Counted from the stretch's first letter, positions 1-6,669 are shown. The stretch is 16,798 nt of DNA from an uncultured Oscillospiraceae bacterium (GCA_910588625.1 CAJUQN010000061.1:1-16798), one strand, 5' to 3'. Notes: generated from the letters alone by a model not told the origin. Numbers and translations are program-made.

Positions 1-125
1 CCACCGGCGCCAACAATATAGTCAAAGCCTTTTGCCTTGCCATATAGCCGGTCCCACAGGATAATATCACCTTTTTGGATCGGAAATCGAGCAGTCTTTT
101 CTCCTTGGCTGTGAGGTGTTATCTC
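1..125 (-). pseudogene. Possible 3'-ward piece of an unrecognised gene running off the left edge
   Basis: On the minus strand one frame stays open from about base 125 to the left edge. It reads roughly V-E-I-T-P-H-S-Q-G-E-K, then a segment containing KGDIILWDRLYGKAKGFDYI. The composition looks protein-like and the other two minus frames look poorer. No start codon with a ribosome binding site is visible at its upstream end, where it runs into the antisense of the SLOG gene, so it looks like a fragment joined at a recombination point near base 130. I do not recognise the family. A chance open frame of about 40 codons is the main alternative. Confidence 0.25.
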
Positions 126-131
126 AACACT

Positions 132-149
132 TGTGGGCCACCGCCCACA
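132..149. repeat. 7-bp inverted repeat at the start of the SLOG gene
   Basis: Arms TGTGGGC (132-138) and GCCCACA (143-149) flank a 4-base loop. It lies exactly over the GTG start and the presumed junction where homology to SLOG relatives begins. It could hide the start codon in RNA or mark a recombination end, or it may be chance in GC-rich DNA. Confidence 0.3.
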
Positions 150-657
150 TAAATTTCCCTGGAAGTACAATGAGACGGACAGCCGGTGCGTGGCGCTGAA
201 AGCGGTGCTTGCGGAGCAGATTGCCGCGCTGGTGGACACAGGCTTTACGCAGTTTCTGTCCGGGATGGCCAAAGGAACCGATGTGTGGTCAACCTTGGCC
301 GTTCTCTCCCTGAGAGAGCAGAATCCCACGACAAAACTCCACTGTATCCTCCCCTGCAAAGAGCAGGCGGACAAGTGGTCGGTTTCATCGCAGGACCTCT
401 ATCATTCTATCTTGGATCGGGCGGATTCCATCGTTTACGTCGGCAGAACCTACTACAAAAATTGTATGCTGGACCGCAACTGTTTTCTGGTAGACCACGC
501 TGCCGCCCTGCTGGCTGTCTACAACGGAGAACGGCGCGGCGGAACGGCAGCAACCATGCGATACGCGCGGAAGATGGGCCGGGAGATTATCGTGATCGAC
601 CCCATCACCCGGCTGATCTCCCATGGTGATATTGTGCGGGAACCGGCACACTCCTGA
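133..657 (+). CDS. SLOG-family (YpsA/DUF1273-like) protein, probably 5'-truncated
   Basis: This is a small Rossmann-like SLOG protein of the type common in integrative and conjugative elements of gut Firmicutes. Family members are thought to bind nucleotide-derived ligands; the role here is unknown. Visible hallmarks are GHRPHKFPW at the N terminus, FLSGMAKGTDVW (residues ~43-54), the PCKEQADKWS segment, and a VDHAAALLAVYNGERRGGT block near residue 130 followed by the last strand and helix. Relatives usually begin with a few residues ending in V-T-G-H-R-P. Here the frame has a stop at 112-114 and reads ...T-L-V-G-H-R-P, so the native start and ribosome binding site seem lost. GTG at 133 is the only plausible start and has no convincing Shine-Dalgarno. 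It may be a pseudogene. Everything from GHRP onward is intact. Confidence 0.7.
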   Translation: MGHRPHKFPWKYNETDSRCVALKAVLAEQIAALVDTGFTQFLSGMAKGTDVWSTLAVLSLREQNPTTKLHCILPCKEQADKWSVSSQDLYHSILDRADSIVYVGRTYYKNCMLDRNCFLVDHAAALLAVYNGERRGGTAATMRYARKMGREIIVIDPITRLISHGDIVREPAHS

Positions 658-876
658 CGGGGCGCGACTGCGCCCCGTTCTTCCTGCGCAGACGTGCAGG
701 AAGGAGCGACCGAAGGAAGCGGAAAAGCTACGCCGTCAGGCGTGTTCGACTGGACGCTTTGCGGCCAGTCCAGGGCTTGGGGGACCCCAACCGCGTTTTA
801 GGAATATCCAAAAGGATATTCCTAAAACATTGCTGGCCCACGTTAGCTTAGGGCATACGGTGCTTACAAACTCACG
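658..876. other. Gene-free inverted-repeat cluster, candidate oriT region
   Basis: No credible gene lies here. Dyads crowd the stretch: CGGGGCGC/GCGCCCCG (658-665/670-677), CTTCCTGC/GCAGGAAG (680-687/696-703), ACGCC/GGCGT (730-734/739-743), ACTGG/CCAGT (749-753/765-769), TTGGGG/CCCCAA (777-782/785-790), and a perfect 15-bp AT-rich stem at 795-828. Unique sequence ending GGTGCTTACAAACTCACG follows. Several stems followed by a unique single-strand segment is the architecture of transfer origins beside relaxase genes of Tn1549-like elements, but no relaxase follows here. The first dyad could also terminate the SLOG gene, although its T-tract is poor. Confidence 0.4.
795..828. repeat. Perfect 15-bp inverted repeat with AAAA loop
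   Basis: GTTTTAGGAATATCC (795-809) is followed by AAAA and its exact reverse complement (814-828). The stem is AT-rich inside GC-rich DNA and has no T-tract on either strand, so it is not a typical intrinsic terminator. A cruciform or protein-binding site, for example for relaxosome proteins, fits better. Confidence 0.6.
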
Positions 877-1845
877 TTAATGATTCTTCTCAATATCCTG
901 CCAGTTTGGATTGCTCAATATCTCCGCATTTTCTCCCAGGAACACCTTTCCAGCCTCCTGGTCACCTTGAAGGTGGTAGAGCATCCAGGCGGTCATGTAC
1001 CCATCCGTCCGTGCCTGCATTTGTTCATGTTCGGCACCAGTGACACGGGCACGAATTTTCAGCACGTCATCTGTTATGCTGTCATAGATTTCCACTAAAG
1101 AAGCCAGAGGGGCCACACCGCCAAAGTCAGTGTTGATGTCTGCCACACCCAAATCATCAGAAGTGCCGGTGGCTGCCGTCATAAAATAAGGGACGGAAAT
1201 TTTGGAACTGTCATACTCCCATCCCATGCTAATGGCCAGTAACGGATATGCCGCGCTGCCAGTGAAGATCGCTTTGTAATGGTGGCTGTTTTCATATTTG
1301 GTAGCTGCCCCCAGCGCCCCCGCACCGCCCTGCGAATATCCGGTAATGCCGATATTGTCCCGGTCGATCTGACCGGCAATCTCACTCTCGTTCAACACAA
1401 AATCCAGGGCGATGGACGTTGTTTCGCCGGTACCGGCCTGGGGGTCGTCCGTACCCACGACAACGAACCCCCAAGAGGCCAGCCGCTGGAAAAAAGGCAG
1501 ATAGATTTTAGCGGGTGTGTTACTTCCGTTCACCACCATCACCACAGGGTACTGTTTGCCGCTGCTTCTCAGCTCGGCGGGGTAGTATATGCGGATGGTG
1601 CCGATGGATTTGTTGCCCGATTTGTACTCCAGATGCTCCACCTCATAGCCGCCCTGGCCTACATAGTATCCCTCCAGCTTACCGCCTATGGGAAACGTCT
1701 CAGCAAACGCCTTGTAGTAGTCATCCGGCAGAATGGGGGTGTTCAGCATTTTCCAATTCTTATACTGGACATAAGCAAAAAATGCTGCCAACATTACCAC
1801 CAGCGCCAACACTATGATTCCTAAAACCTTCAACACTTTTTTCAT
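877..1845 (-). CDS. Membrane-anchored alpha/beta hydrolase
   Basis: This 322-residue serine hydrolase is of the dienelactone-hydrolase/chlorophyllase-like alpha/beta type. The N terminus has one hydrophobic segment (residues ~5-26) preceded by lysines, so the protein is probably tethered to the membrane with its catalytic domain outside. The nucleophile elbow is GYSQGG (Ser171), an acid is likely in SDD near residue 230, and His273 in AEHEQ is the probable catalytic histidine. A VVMVVNGSN strand at 101-109 would supply the oxyanion region. The start at 1845 is chosen because AAGGAG lies 9 bases upstream; the frame stays open further upstream but without a better site. It is divergent from a TetR-type gene that may control it. 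The substrate (ester, lipid or antibiotic) cannot be read from sequence. Confidence 0.8.
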   Translation of the reverse strand: MKKVLKVLGIIVLALVVMLAAFFAYVQYKNWKMLNTPILPDDYYKAFAETFPIGGKLEGYYVGQGGYEVEHLEYKSGNKSIGTIRIYYPAELRSSGKQYPVVMVVNGSNTPAKIYLPFFQRLASWGFVVVGTDDPQAGTGETTSIALDFVLNESEIAGQIDRDNIGITGYSQGGAGALGAATKYENSHHYKAIFTGSAAYPLLAISMGWEYDSSKISVPYFMTAATGTSDDLGVADINTDFGGVAPLASLVEIYDSITDDVLKIRARVTGAEHEQMQARTDGYMTAWMLYHLQGDQEAGKVFLGENAEILSNPNWQDIEKNH

Positions 1846-1932
1846 CACGTCCATCTCCTTTTTCTCTTGACTTGGCCAAAGAAACGCATTATGATAATCG
1901 CAATCGGAACAAACGTCCCAATAGAGAACGCC

Positions 1933-1957
1933 TATCCCTATTAGCTGATATAGGATA
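1933..1957. promoter_or_regulatory. Candidate TetR-type operator between divergent genes
   Basis: An imperfect dyad, TATCCCTAT (1933-1941) against ATATAGGATA (1948-1957), sits in the 189-base divergent region between the hydrolase and its putative regulator. TetR-family operators are often such short palindromes in divergent promoters. I do not see a clean sigma-A promoter for either gene; TTGACT at 1963-1968 is the best -35 for the TetR-type gene but lacks a good -10. Confidence 0.25.
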
Positions 1958-2034
1958 CCATATTGACTTCCATGATACAAGAATGTACTGGCTGATACGC
2001 GCTATGCGGAACAAAAGGAGGATTTTGTACCTCA

Positions 2035-2556
2035 ATGAAACGAAACCAAACTGCTTTTATGAAGTTGTGTCTGGCGGATGCGCTGATTAAATTGATGGCC
2101 GCCCAAGACTACGACAGCATCAATGTGAATACGATTTGTGAACTGGCAGGGGTAGGGAGGACAACCTTCTACCGACACCTCGACTGCAAGAACAGCAAAG
2201 AGGAGCTGCTGATATTCAAGATCAATTACGAGTGGGGCCGCTATGCTGATCTGCACCAAGAGGATGTGGAGAAGGACAAGGGCTTTGCGCTCACCTGTTT
2301 CATCTATGAAAACCGGCGGCTGTTCTCCCTGCTTTACAACAATGGACTGATCGTGGTTATCATGCGCGCTTGTGAATTGCTGGTGTCCGGCGGGGAAACT
2401 TGGGACAAAAATTTCTCCTATTTGATGTCTTTTTTTATCTATGGCTATTTTGGTGTCATTTACCAGTGGATTAAATACGGTTTTGATGAAACGCCGGAGC
2501 AGGTGCAAAAGCATATTATTGATACCTTTTCGGTAGATTTGACTCAAAATACATAA
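2035..2556 (+). CDS. TetR/AcrR-family transcriptional regulator
   Basis: This 173-residue repressor-type protein has an N-terminal TetR DNA-binding domain. The helix-turn-helix reads NVNTICELAGVGRTTFYRHL (residues ~30-49), matching the family's signature around T-T-F-Y-R-H/Y-F. The C-terminal all-helical part (~60-173) is the ligand-binding and dimerisation region and resembles the TetR_C type found in Lactobacillales and Clostridia regulators, with a hydrophobic FSYLMSFFIYGYFGVIYQWI stretch. AAGGAGG at 2015-2021 lies 13 bases before the ATG, slightly long. Divergent orientation suggests it controls the neighbouring hydrolase and itself. The effector is unknown. A long hairpin overlaps its stop codon. 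Confidence 0.85.
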   Translation: MKRNQTAFMKLCLADALIKLMAAQDYDSINVNTICELAGVGRTTFYRHLDCKNSKEELLIFKINYEWGRYADLHQEDVEKDKGFALTCFIYENRRLFSLLYNNGLIVVIMRACELLVSGGETWDKNFSYLMSFFIYGYFGVIYQWIKYGFDETPEQVQKHIIDTFSVDLTQNT

Positions 2557-2596
2557 AATCAGGCTGGCAGGGCTGTCCCTGTCAACCTGGTTTTAT
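2553..2596 (+). terminator. Long hairpin overlapping the TetR-type gene stop
   Basis: A 20-bp stem with a few G-U pairs (arms 2553-2572 and 2577-2596, loop CTGT) begins inside the stop codon. The 3' arm ends GGTTTTAT, giving a weak T-tract. It is likely the terminator of the regulator gene. Confidence 0.6.
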
Positions 2597-2644
2597 GCGC
2601 ACATCCAATCAGTGATAGGAGATATTTGAATCAACAAGTTTATT

Positions 2645-2681
2645 AAAAACTCTCGTCTGCGCAAACAGGCGGGAGTTTTTT
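2645..2681. terminator. Hairpin terminator after the LysR remnant, probably bidirectional
   Basis: Arms AAAAACTCTCGTCTG (2645-2659) and CAGGCGGGAGTTTTT (2666-2680) pair with G-U wobbles and carry A- and T-tracts on the two sides. On the minus strand it lies 19 bases after the LysR stop, which is probably its original role. Confidence 0.7.
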
Positions 2682-2699
2682 CATTCGGCTTTTCCGAGC

Positions 2700-3062
2700 T
2701 TAAACTAATGGCATTGGATTCCCCTCCCACTCGTTTTTCAATAGGCGTAAAAACTCTTTGGAGGCCCTGGAAAACACTTGGTATCTTTTCCATACAATGC
2801 ACAGCCCAGCCTCTAAGGTAGGGGATAGCGGGCGGAAGCAAAGCTCACTGTCTCCAGTGGTGTTGATGATTTTATCCAGTGCAATGGCATAACCGATTCC
2901 TTTTTTCACAAACAGGGACGCATTGAAGATCAAGTCATAGGTCATGACAATATTCAGTTTGCTGACATCTCTTTGCAGCCATGCCATCATATCGCCGCTG
3001 ATGGAGGTCTGGTGAGATGCAATCAACGGCTTGTCCCATAAGTCCTGGGCACATATCATTTC
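2700..3062 (-). pseudogene. LysR-family regulator, C-terminal remnant
   Basis: About 120 residues of a LysR-type substrate-binding domain remain. Typical parts are DLWDKPLIASHQ, then NIVMTYDLIFNASLFVKKGI, GYAIALDKIINTTGD and the final LEAGLCIVWKRYQ block with its terminal helix. The normal ~290-300-residue protein would have an N-terminal winged helix and the first half of the effector domain; both are missing. The break is at about 3060, where a plus-strand reductase fragment begins. ATG at 3059 is internal to the family and has no role as a start. The gene cannot regulate DNA in this form. Confidence 0.75.
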
Positions 3063-3064
3063 CT

Positions 3065-3397
3065 TTGGACCGGCTGTTTTATGCCGGAGGCAGCGCCTTT
3101 GCCCACAAGCCGGGAGCCGCAGTGGTAACCGCCCGCCGGGCCGGGACCACCGCCTCGCTGGATGTGCTGAACAAGTATTTCGCCGATATGCAGATGCCTA
3201 TGGTGGGGTCCAGCTACTGGAATATGGTGTTTGGCTCGGCGCCGGAGAAAATCCCGGAGGACCTGGAGGGACTCCAGACCATGCGCAACCTGGGCAAGAA
3301 CATGGCATGGTTGCTCAAGTGCATCCAGGCCGGGCGGGAAACGGGTTTGGAACCTCCCGCCGCCGAGATGATCCACTGGACCAACTTCAACCGCTGA
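3065..3397 (+). pseudogene. Flavodoxin-like NAD(P)H/FMN reductase, C-terminal remnant
   Basis: Some 110 residues match the C-terminal part of flavodoxin-fold NADPH-dependent FMN reductases (iron-sulfur flavoprotein type). They begin at L-D-R-L-F-Y-A-G-G, which in relatives follows the middle of the fold, then HKPGAAVVTARRAGTTASLD, a YFADMQMPMVGSSYWN segment and the terminal helices ending in HWTNFNR. The N-terminal phosphate-binding loop and the cysteine region are absent. The left border at ~3062 coincides with the break in the LysR gene. After the stop, AAGGAGG (3399-3405) precedes an ATG at 3414 that opens only 10 codons, so the next gene of the old operon is also cut. Confidence 0.75.
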
Positions 3398-3983
3398 GAA
3401 GGAGGCGGAACGGATGAATCAGGATCCCTGTTGTTTTACCTCATAGGAAGAATTACTGCCAAGCACGGCCAGCCGAAGCCGAAAAGGCGGCCATGCTGTT
3501 TTGCTTCAATGGAAAGCTGTCTCTACTGCGGTAAATAAAAATCATCTTTCCGCCCCTAGGGTTCCGCCAGCGGCGATGACCACGCAAGCATAGCGCAAAT
3601 GTACATTTGTGCGCTTGCAGGGGGAAATCCCCTGTCCCCTATGCCGCCTGCGGGCAGAAACTGAACCTGGAACAGTCTCTGGGTACTGCCCAGGCAGATA
3701 AATCCCCCTCTGTCTGCCCTTTTGAGGCCTCGTGTGAGCCTTACCGGCAAGCATGGGTCAACACCCCATACAAGGATACAAGCGCCACTGACGGGGCGCA
3801 TATATAGGAATTTTAACGATTCTTACTGGTGAAATCGAATTGGCCAAGCTGTCATGAAAGGAGGCTTCGGCCATAGACAAGCTGATTCACCTGCCCTTTT
3901 TCTGAATATTTCCGCGCATAAGAAGCACAAAAAGAGCGGAAAATACTTCCAAATACCCACGGAGAAAGGACGGGATACTCCAG
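3398..3983. other. Decayed intergenic stretch, no convincing intact gene
   Basis: About 0.6 kb without a gene I can support. It holds an orphan ribosome binding site and ATG (3399-3416), a short cysteine-rich frame ending at about 3537 (...ESCLYCGK), an imperfect palindrome at 3584-3618, and a 66-codon open frame from 3607 to 3807 with no recognisable family. Around 3854-3996 there are two overlapping frames: one ends at 3903-3905 after DKLIHLPFF, the other reads HKKHKKSGKYFQIPTEKG and ends at about 3996. The last two look like one small gene broken by a frameshift, with AAGGAGG at 3857-3863 and ATA where an ATG would be expected. I read the region as remnants of element genes. Confidence 0.4.
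3584..3618. repeat. Imperfect palindrome with 14-bp perfect core
   Basis: The core CAAATGTACATTTG (3596-3609) is a perfect palindrome, extended by GC steps and closed by GCAAGC (3584-3589) and GCTTGC (3613-3618). GGGGAAATCCCC follows closely. A cis-acting site of a mobile element (transfer origin or regulator operator) is possible. There is no T-tract, so it is not a terminator. Confidence 0.35.
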
Positions 3984-4244
3984 TTGGAGATCAATAAGCA
4001 TGAAGACTTAGGGCTGGTAGATATCTGGCTCTCACGGGAGGATCAGACCAGCCAGGAAGTACAAGATTGTCTGCGGGATCTGTATCGCAGATGCAAGGAA
4101 GAAAAATATACCGTGGCGGTGTTCTATTCCGGGCAGAAGGATCTGGCGGAAGAGACCAGCGCCCTGCTTCGCTATAACCGCCGCCGCTCCGCAGAGCGGG
4201 CCGTCCAGTGGGAGAAGGCCCAAAAGCGGCAGGCCTCCCGATGA
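3984..4244 (+). CDS. Small conserved integrative-element protein of unknown function
   Basis: The 86-residue protein is charged and apparently soluble. From memory of gut integrative elements, small proteins of this kind, with a KYTVAVFYSGQKDL-type block (residues ~41-54) and a C-terminal LLRYNRRRSAE (~61-71), sit directly upstream of Tn1549-like serine recombinases. Function is unknown. The frame has a stop at 3903-3905 and no ATG, and TTG at 3984 is the only usable start. GGAGAAAGGA at 3961-3970 is a rather distant ribosome binding site. The start overlaps the end of an upstream broken frame, so translation may once have been coupled. No metal-binding or catalytic motif is visible. Confidence 0.55.
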   Translation: MEINKHEDLGLVDIWLSREDQTSQEVQDCLRDLYRRCKEEKYTVAVFYSGQKDLAEETSALLRYNRRRSAERAVQWEKAQKRQASR

Positions 4245-4282
4245 GACATGCAAGGCGTTTCAAAACTGTCCAGCAATTCCGG

Positions 4283-4311
4283 TTGCGTTTTTCTGCGGGG
4301 TGTGATACAAT
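4283..4311 (+). promoter_or_regulatory. Sigma-A promoter of the recombinase gene
   Basis: TTGCGT (4283-4288) and TACAAT (4306-4311) are separated by exactly 17 bases. Transcription should start near 4318, about 50 bases before the GTG start at 4369. The promoter lies inside the mobile element, so the recombinase-SpoVT chimera would be expressed from element DNA and not from the native spoVT promoter. Confidence 0.65.
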
Positions 4312-4368
4312 ATTATCTGCTAATATAGGATGAATGATTGATGCCATTTGACAAAGGAGCGTGAGGCT

Positions 4369-6537
4369 GTGATTGAACGCTTTGACATTGCTGGATACTG
4401 CCGGATCTCCGTGGACGAGGAGCTGGACCGGGACAACACCTCCATCGAAAACCAGAAAGCCATCATCGCGGACTTCGTGAAGCAAAAATTTCCGGGCAGC
4501 TCCCTGACCTTCTACGAGGACCGGGACCGTTCCGGCTACACCTTCGAACAGCGGGAGAACTACCAGACCATGCGGCGGGAGCTGGTGAGCCACAAAAAGG
4601 ACATCCTGATCGTCAAGGACTTCTCCCGTTTCTCCCGCCGGAACAGCCGCGGCCTGGTGGAGCTGGAAGACCTTCGAGATGCCGGAGTCCGCATCATCTC
4701 CATCGGGGAGAACGTGGATTTCCCCAACGATGACGATTGGTTGAAAATCCAGTTCACTTTCATCATCAACGAGATGCCCGTCACCGACACCAGCAAAAAA
4801 GTGAAAACGGTCATCAAGCGCCGCCAGCAGGACGGAAAATGGATTTGCGCCGCCCCCTACGGCTACATCGTGAACAAAAAGCAGGAGTTCGAGATCGTTC
4901 CCACAGAAGCGGAAATTGTTCGAAGAATTTTCCAGCTCTACATCGACGGCTGGGGCTACAAGAAAATCGCCAACCAACTCACGGATGAAGGCGTCCCCAC
5001 CCCCCGCATGGAGGAGCGGGATCGTAAGGAGGCGGCGGGGGAGGCATACCGCCGGACCGTCAAGCCCGCTTGGGCTATCGTGACGGTGCAGGGCATCATT
5101 GACAACGATTTCTACATCGGTACCCTCCGGCAGGGCAAATACACCCGCAAAAAGATCAACGGCAGGGAAGTCAAACGGGACGAGTGCGACCACATCGTTA
5201 TCGAACACCACCACCAGGCCATCCTCGACTACCGCACCTTCGCCACCGCCAAGGCCCTCCGGGAATCCCGTTCCACTGCCCACTACCGGGGGCAGAAAAA
5301 GTATGACAATGTGTACTCCGGTTTCCTGGAATGCGGCGATTGCGGCTCCCCCATGTTCGCTATGAGCCGCCGGGACATCAAGGACGCCTACCGCTGCGGC
5401 ACCTACCACCGCCGGGGCTTGAAGGGCTGCACCAGCCACCACATCCGGGTGGACAAGCTGGACGAGCTGCTGAAGCTCTATGTCCGGAAGGTGAAGGACA
5501 ATTCCGCCGCCATGCTGGACCGGCTGAACGCCGACCTGGAACGGGAGACAGAGGATGTAGCGGAGACGGAGCAGTCCGCCGCCAACCTGGAGGCGATGCT
5601 GGCGGACCTCCAGGAGGAACTGAAAGCCACCAAGCGCCAGCGCATCCGGGACATCATGAAACACCCAGACCGGGAAGAGACTCTGGAGGAAACCTACGAC
5701 GAGTTGGAGAGCGACCTGCTCCACCGTATCGAGGGTATCCAAAACCAGATCACCATGACAGTAGACAAGCGCAACGCCATTATCCAGGTCAACCGGGCGG
5801 CCAAAACGGCCATGGAGGTTTTTGACGATATCCTGAACAAGCCCAAACTGGACCGGAACGACCTCCAGCTCATCATTCAAAAAATCAGGGTTTACGAGGA
5901 TCACATTGAGGTCCAGCTCCAAGCCGATGTGGACAGCATCCTGCGCAGCGGGAGCCTTCCGGAGGAAAAGCCGGAGGCCGTGGCAGCAATGGCCCCTGTC
6001 CGGGCGGATGATATCCGCCCCTACGAGATCCAAATCACCCAGTCCAGCGACAAGCATAACGACAAGGTTTTCACTGTCAAAGTTGTCAGCAACGGCGACC
6101 CCTTGGAAATCTACACCGACCGCGAGGGTGGCGTCATTTTCAAAAAATACTCGCAGTTAGGGGATGTGTCCGACTTTGCCACCCAGCTGTGCGACACCAT
6201 CAGCCGGGTGGCGGGACTGCCCGCTGTCATCACTGATCGGGACAGCGTCATCGCTGCCGGTGGTGTCCCCCGCCGGGAGGTAGTGGACAAGCGGGTCTCC
6301 CAGCAGGTGGAGCAGCTGATGGAGGAGCGCCGCAGCGTCCAGGCCGAGCAAACCCTGCTCCTGTGCGACGGTATGGACAAATACCGCGTGCTCATCGCCG
6401 TGCCCATCCTGTCTGAGGGGGACGTGCTGGGCTGCGTGGCCTTTGTCAGCGACGGGGACGCCCCCGCCCTCAGCGAGGTGGAGCTGAAGCTGGCTCAGAC
6501 AGTGGCGGGCTTTCTGGGACGCCATATGGAGAGCTGA
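4369..6537 (+). CDS. Large serine recombinase fused in frame to the SpoVT C-terminal region
   Basis: The first ~575 residues are a large serine recombinase of the Tn1549/TndX-like group. They comprise a resolvase domain with YCRIS (catalytic Ser14) and the DFSRFSRR arginine segment, a recombinase domain around APYGY, a zinc ribbon (CGDCGSPMFA with later CGTYHRRGLKGC) and a coiled coil rich in Glu and Arg. It would integrate and excise the element. From residue ~576 the sequence becomes SpoVT: GDPLEIYTDREGG, IFKKYS, then a GAF-like domain ending EVELKLAQTVAGFLGRHMES. The ~147 SpoVT-like residues equal the expected remainder of a ~178-residue SpoVT. The GTG at 4369 is preferred because AAAGGAG lies 9 bases upstream; a TTG at 4348 lacks this. 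The chimera lacks the first half of the AbrB DNA-binding fold. Confidence 0.85.
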   Translation: MIERFDIAGYCRISVDEELDRDNTSIENQKAIIADFVKQKFPGSSLTFYEDRDRSGYTFEQRENYQTMRRELVSHKKDILIVKDFSRFSRRNSRGLVELEDLRDAGVRIISIGENVDFPNDDDWLKIQFTFIINEMPVTDTSKKVKTVIKRRQQDGKWICAAPYGYIVNKKQEFEIVPTEAEIVRRIFQLYIDGWGYKKIANQLTDEGVPTPRMEERDRKEAAGEAYRRTVKPAWAIVTVQGIIDNDFYIGTLRQGKYTRKKINGREVKRDECDHIVIEHHHQAILDYRTFATAKALRESRSTAHYRGQKKYDNVYSGFLECGDCGSPMFAMSRRDIKDAYRCGTYHRRGLKGCTSHHIRVDKLDELLKLYVRKVKDNSAAMLDRLNADLERETEDVAETEQSAANLEAMLADLQEELKATKRQRIRDIMKHPDREETLEETYDELESDLLHRIEGIQNQITMTVDKRNAIIQVNRAAKTAMEVFDDILNKPKLDRNDLQLIIQKIRVYEDHIEVQLQADVDSILRSGSLPEEKPEAVAAMAPVRADDIRPYEIQITQSSDKHNDKVFTVKVVSNGDPLEIYTDREGGVIFKKYSQLGDVSDFATQLCDTISRVAGLPAVITDRDSVIAAGGVPRREVVDKRVSQQVEQLMEERRSVQAEQTLLLCDGMDKYRVLIAVPILSEGDVLGCVAFVSDGDAPALSEVELKLAQTVAGFLGRHMES
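6094..6125. other. Candidate attachment-site core (element/spoVT junction)
   Basis: Recombinase-type sequence changes to SpoVT-type sequence at the codons for GDPLEI (6094-6111). Large serine recombinases exchange strands at short cores, so the right attachment site should lie at or just around this point. The exact core cannot be set without the left junction, which is outside the window. Confidence 0.4.
6094..6537 (+). pseudogene. spoVT: 3' part of spoVT, separated from its 5' end by the mobile element
   Basis: SpoVT is a forespore-specific AbrB-type regulator that tunes sigma-G genes and spore germination. This piece encodes the second half of the N-terminal AbrB domain and the whole C-terminal GAF-like effector domain (ITDRDSVIAAGGV, then MEERRSVQ, then VPILSEGDVLGCVAFVSDGD). 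The start codon and the first ~30 residues, including the VVIPKEIRR-type DNA-contacting strand known from the family, are absent upstream. It is now translated only as the tail of the recombinase. If the element excises precisely, spoVT should be restored. It carries no frameshift or stop, which suggests that selection has kept it or that insertion was recent. Confidence 0.8.
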
Positions 6538-6557
6538 TCTGCTACGGCGCCTGTGAC

Positions 6558-6594
6558 AAAAAACTCCCGTAGCCGATGGGTGCGGGAGTTTTTT
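6558..6594 (+). terminator. Intrinsic terminator after spoVT
   Basis: A perfect 12-bp stem, AAAAAACTCCCG (6558-6569) and CGGGAGTTTTTT (6583-6594), lies 20 bases after the stop. It is probably the native spoVT terminator. Confidence 0.85.
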
Positions 6595-6596
6595 GA

Positions 6597-6625
6597 TTGC
6601 CTTTTCCCAGATAGAATGGTATGAT
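6597..6625 (+). promoter_or_regulatory. Probable sigma-A promoter of the GH2 gene
   Basis: TTGCCT (6597-6602) and TATGAT (6620-6625) are 17 bases apart, and the -10 has an extended TGG. It starts directly after the spoVT terminator and would give a ~40-base leader before the ATG at 6670. Confidence 0.55.
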
Positions 6626-6669
6626 AAAAATGACCTTATCCTAAATCTTATGGCAAAGGGAGTGTGTCT

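Noticed and set aside
3991..6057. Very long (688-codon) open frame antisense to the recombinase
   Set aside because: It is the complement of a well-supported GC-rich recombinase gene; the translation is a low-complexity Val/Leu/Gly/Asp mix with no motif and no ribosome binding site.
2645..6594. Similar hairpins at 2645-2681 and 6558-6594 as a possible long repeat or element ends
   Set aside because: Similarity is limited to a generic ACTCYCG/CGGGAGT stem with A/T tracts; loops and flanks differ, so they are independent terminators.
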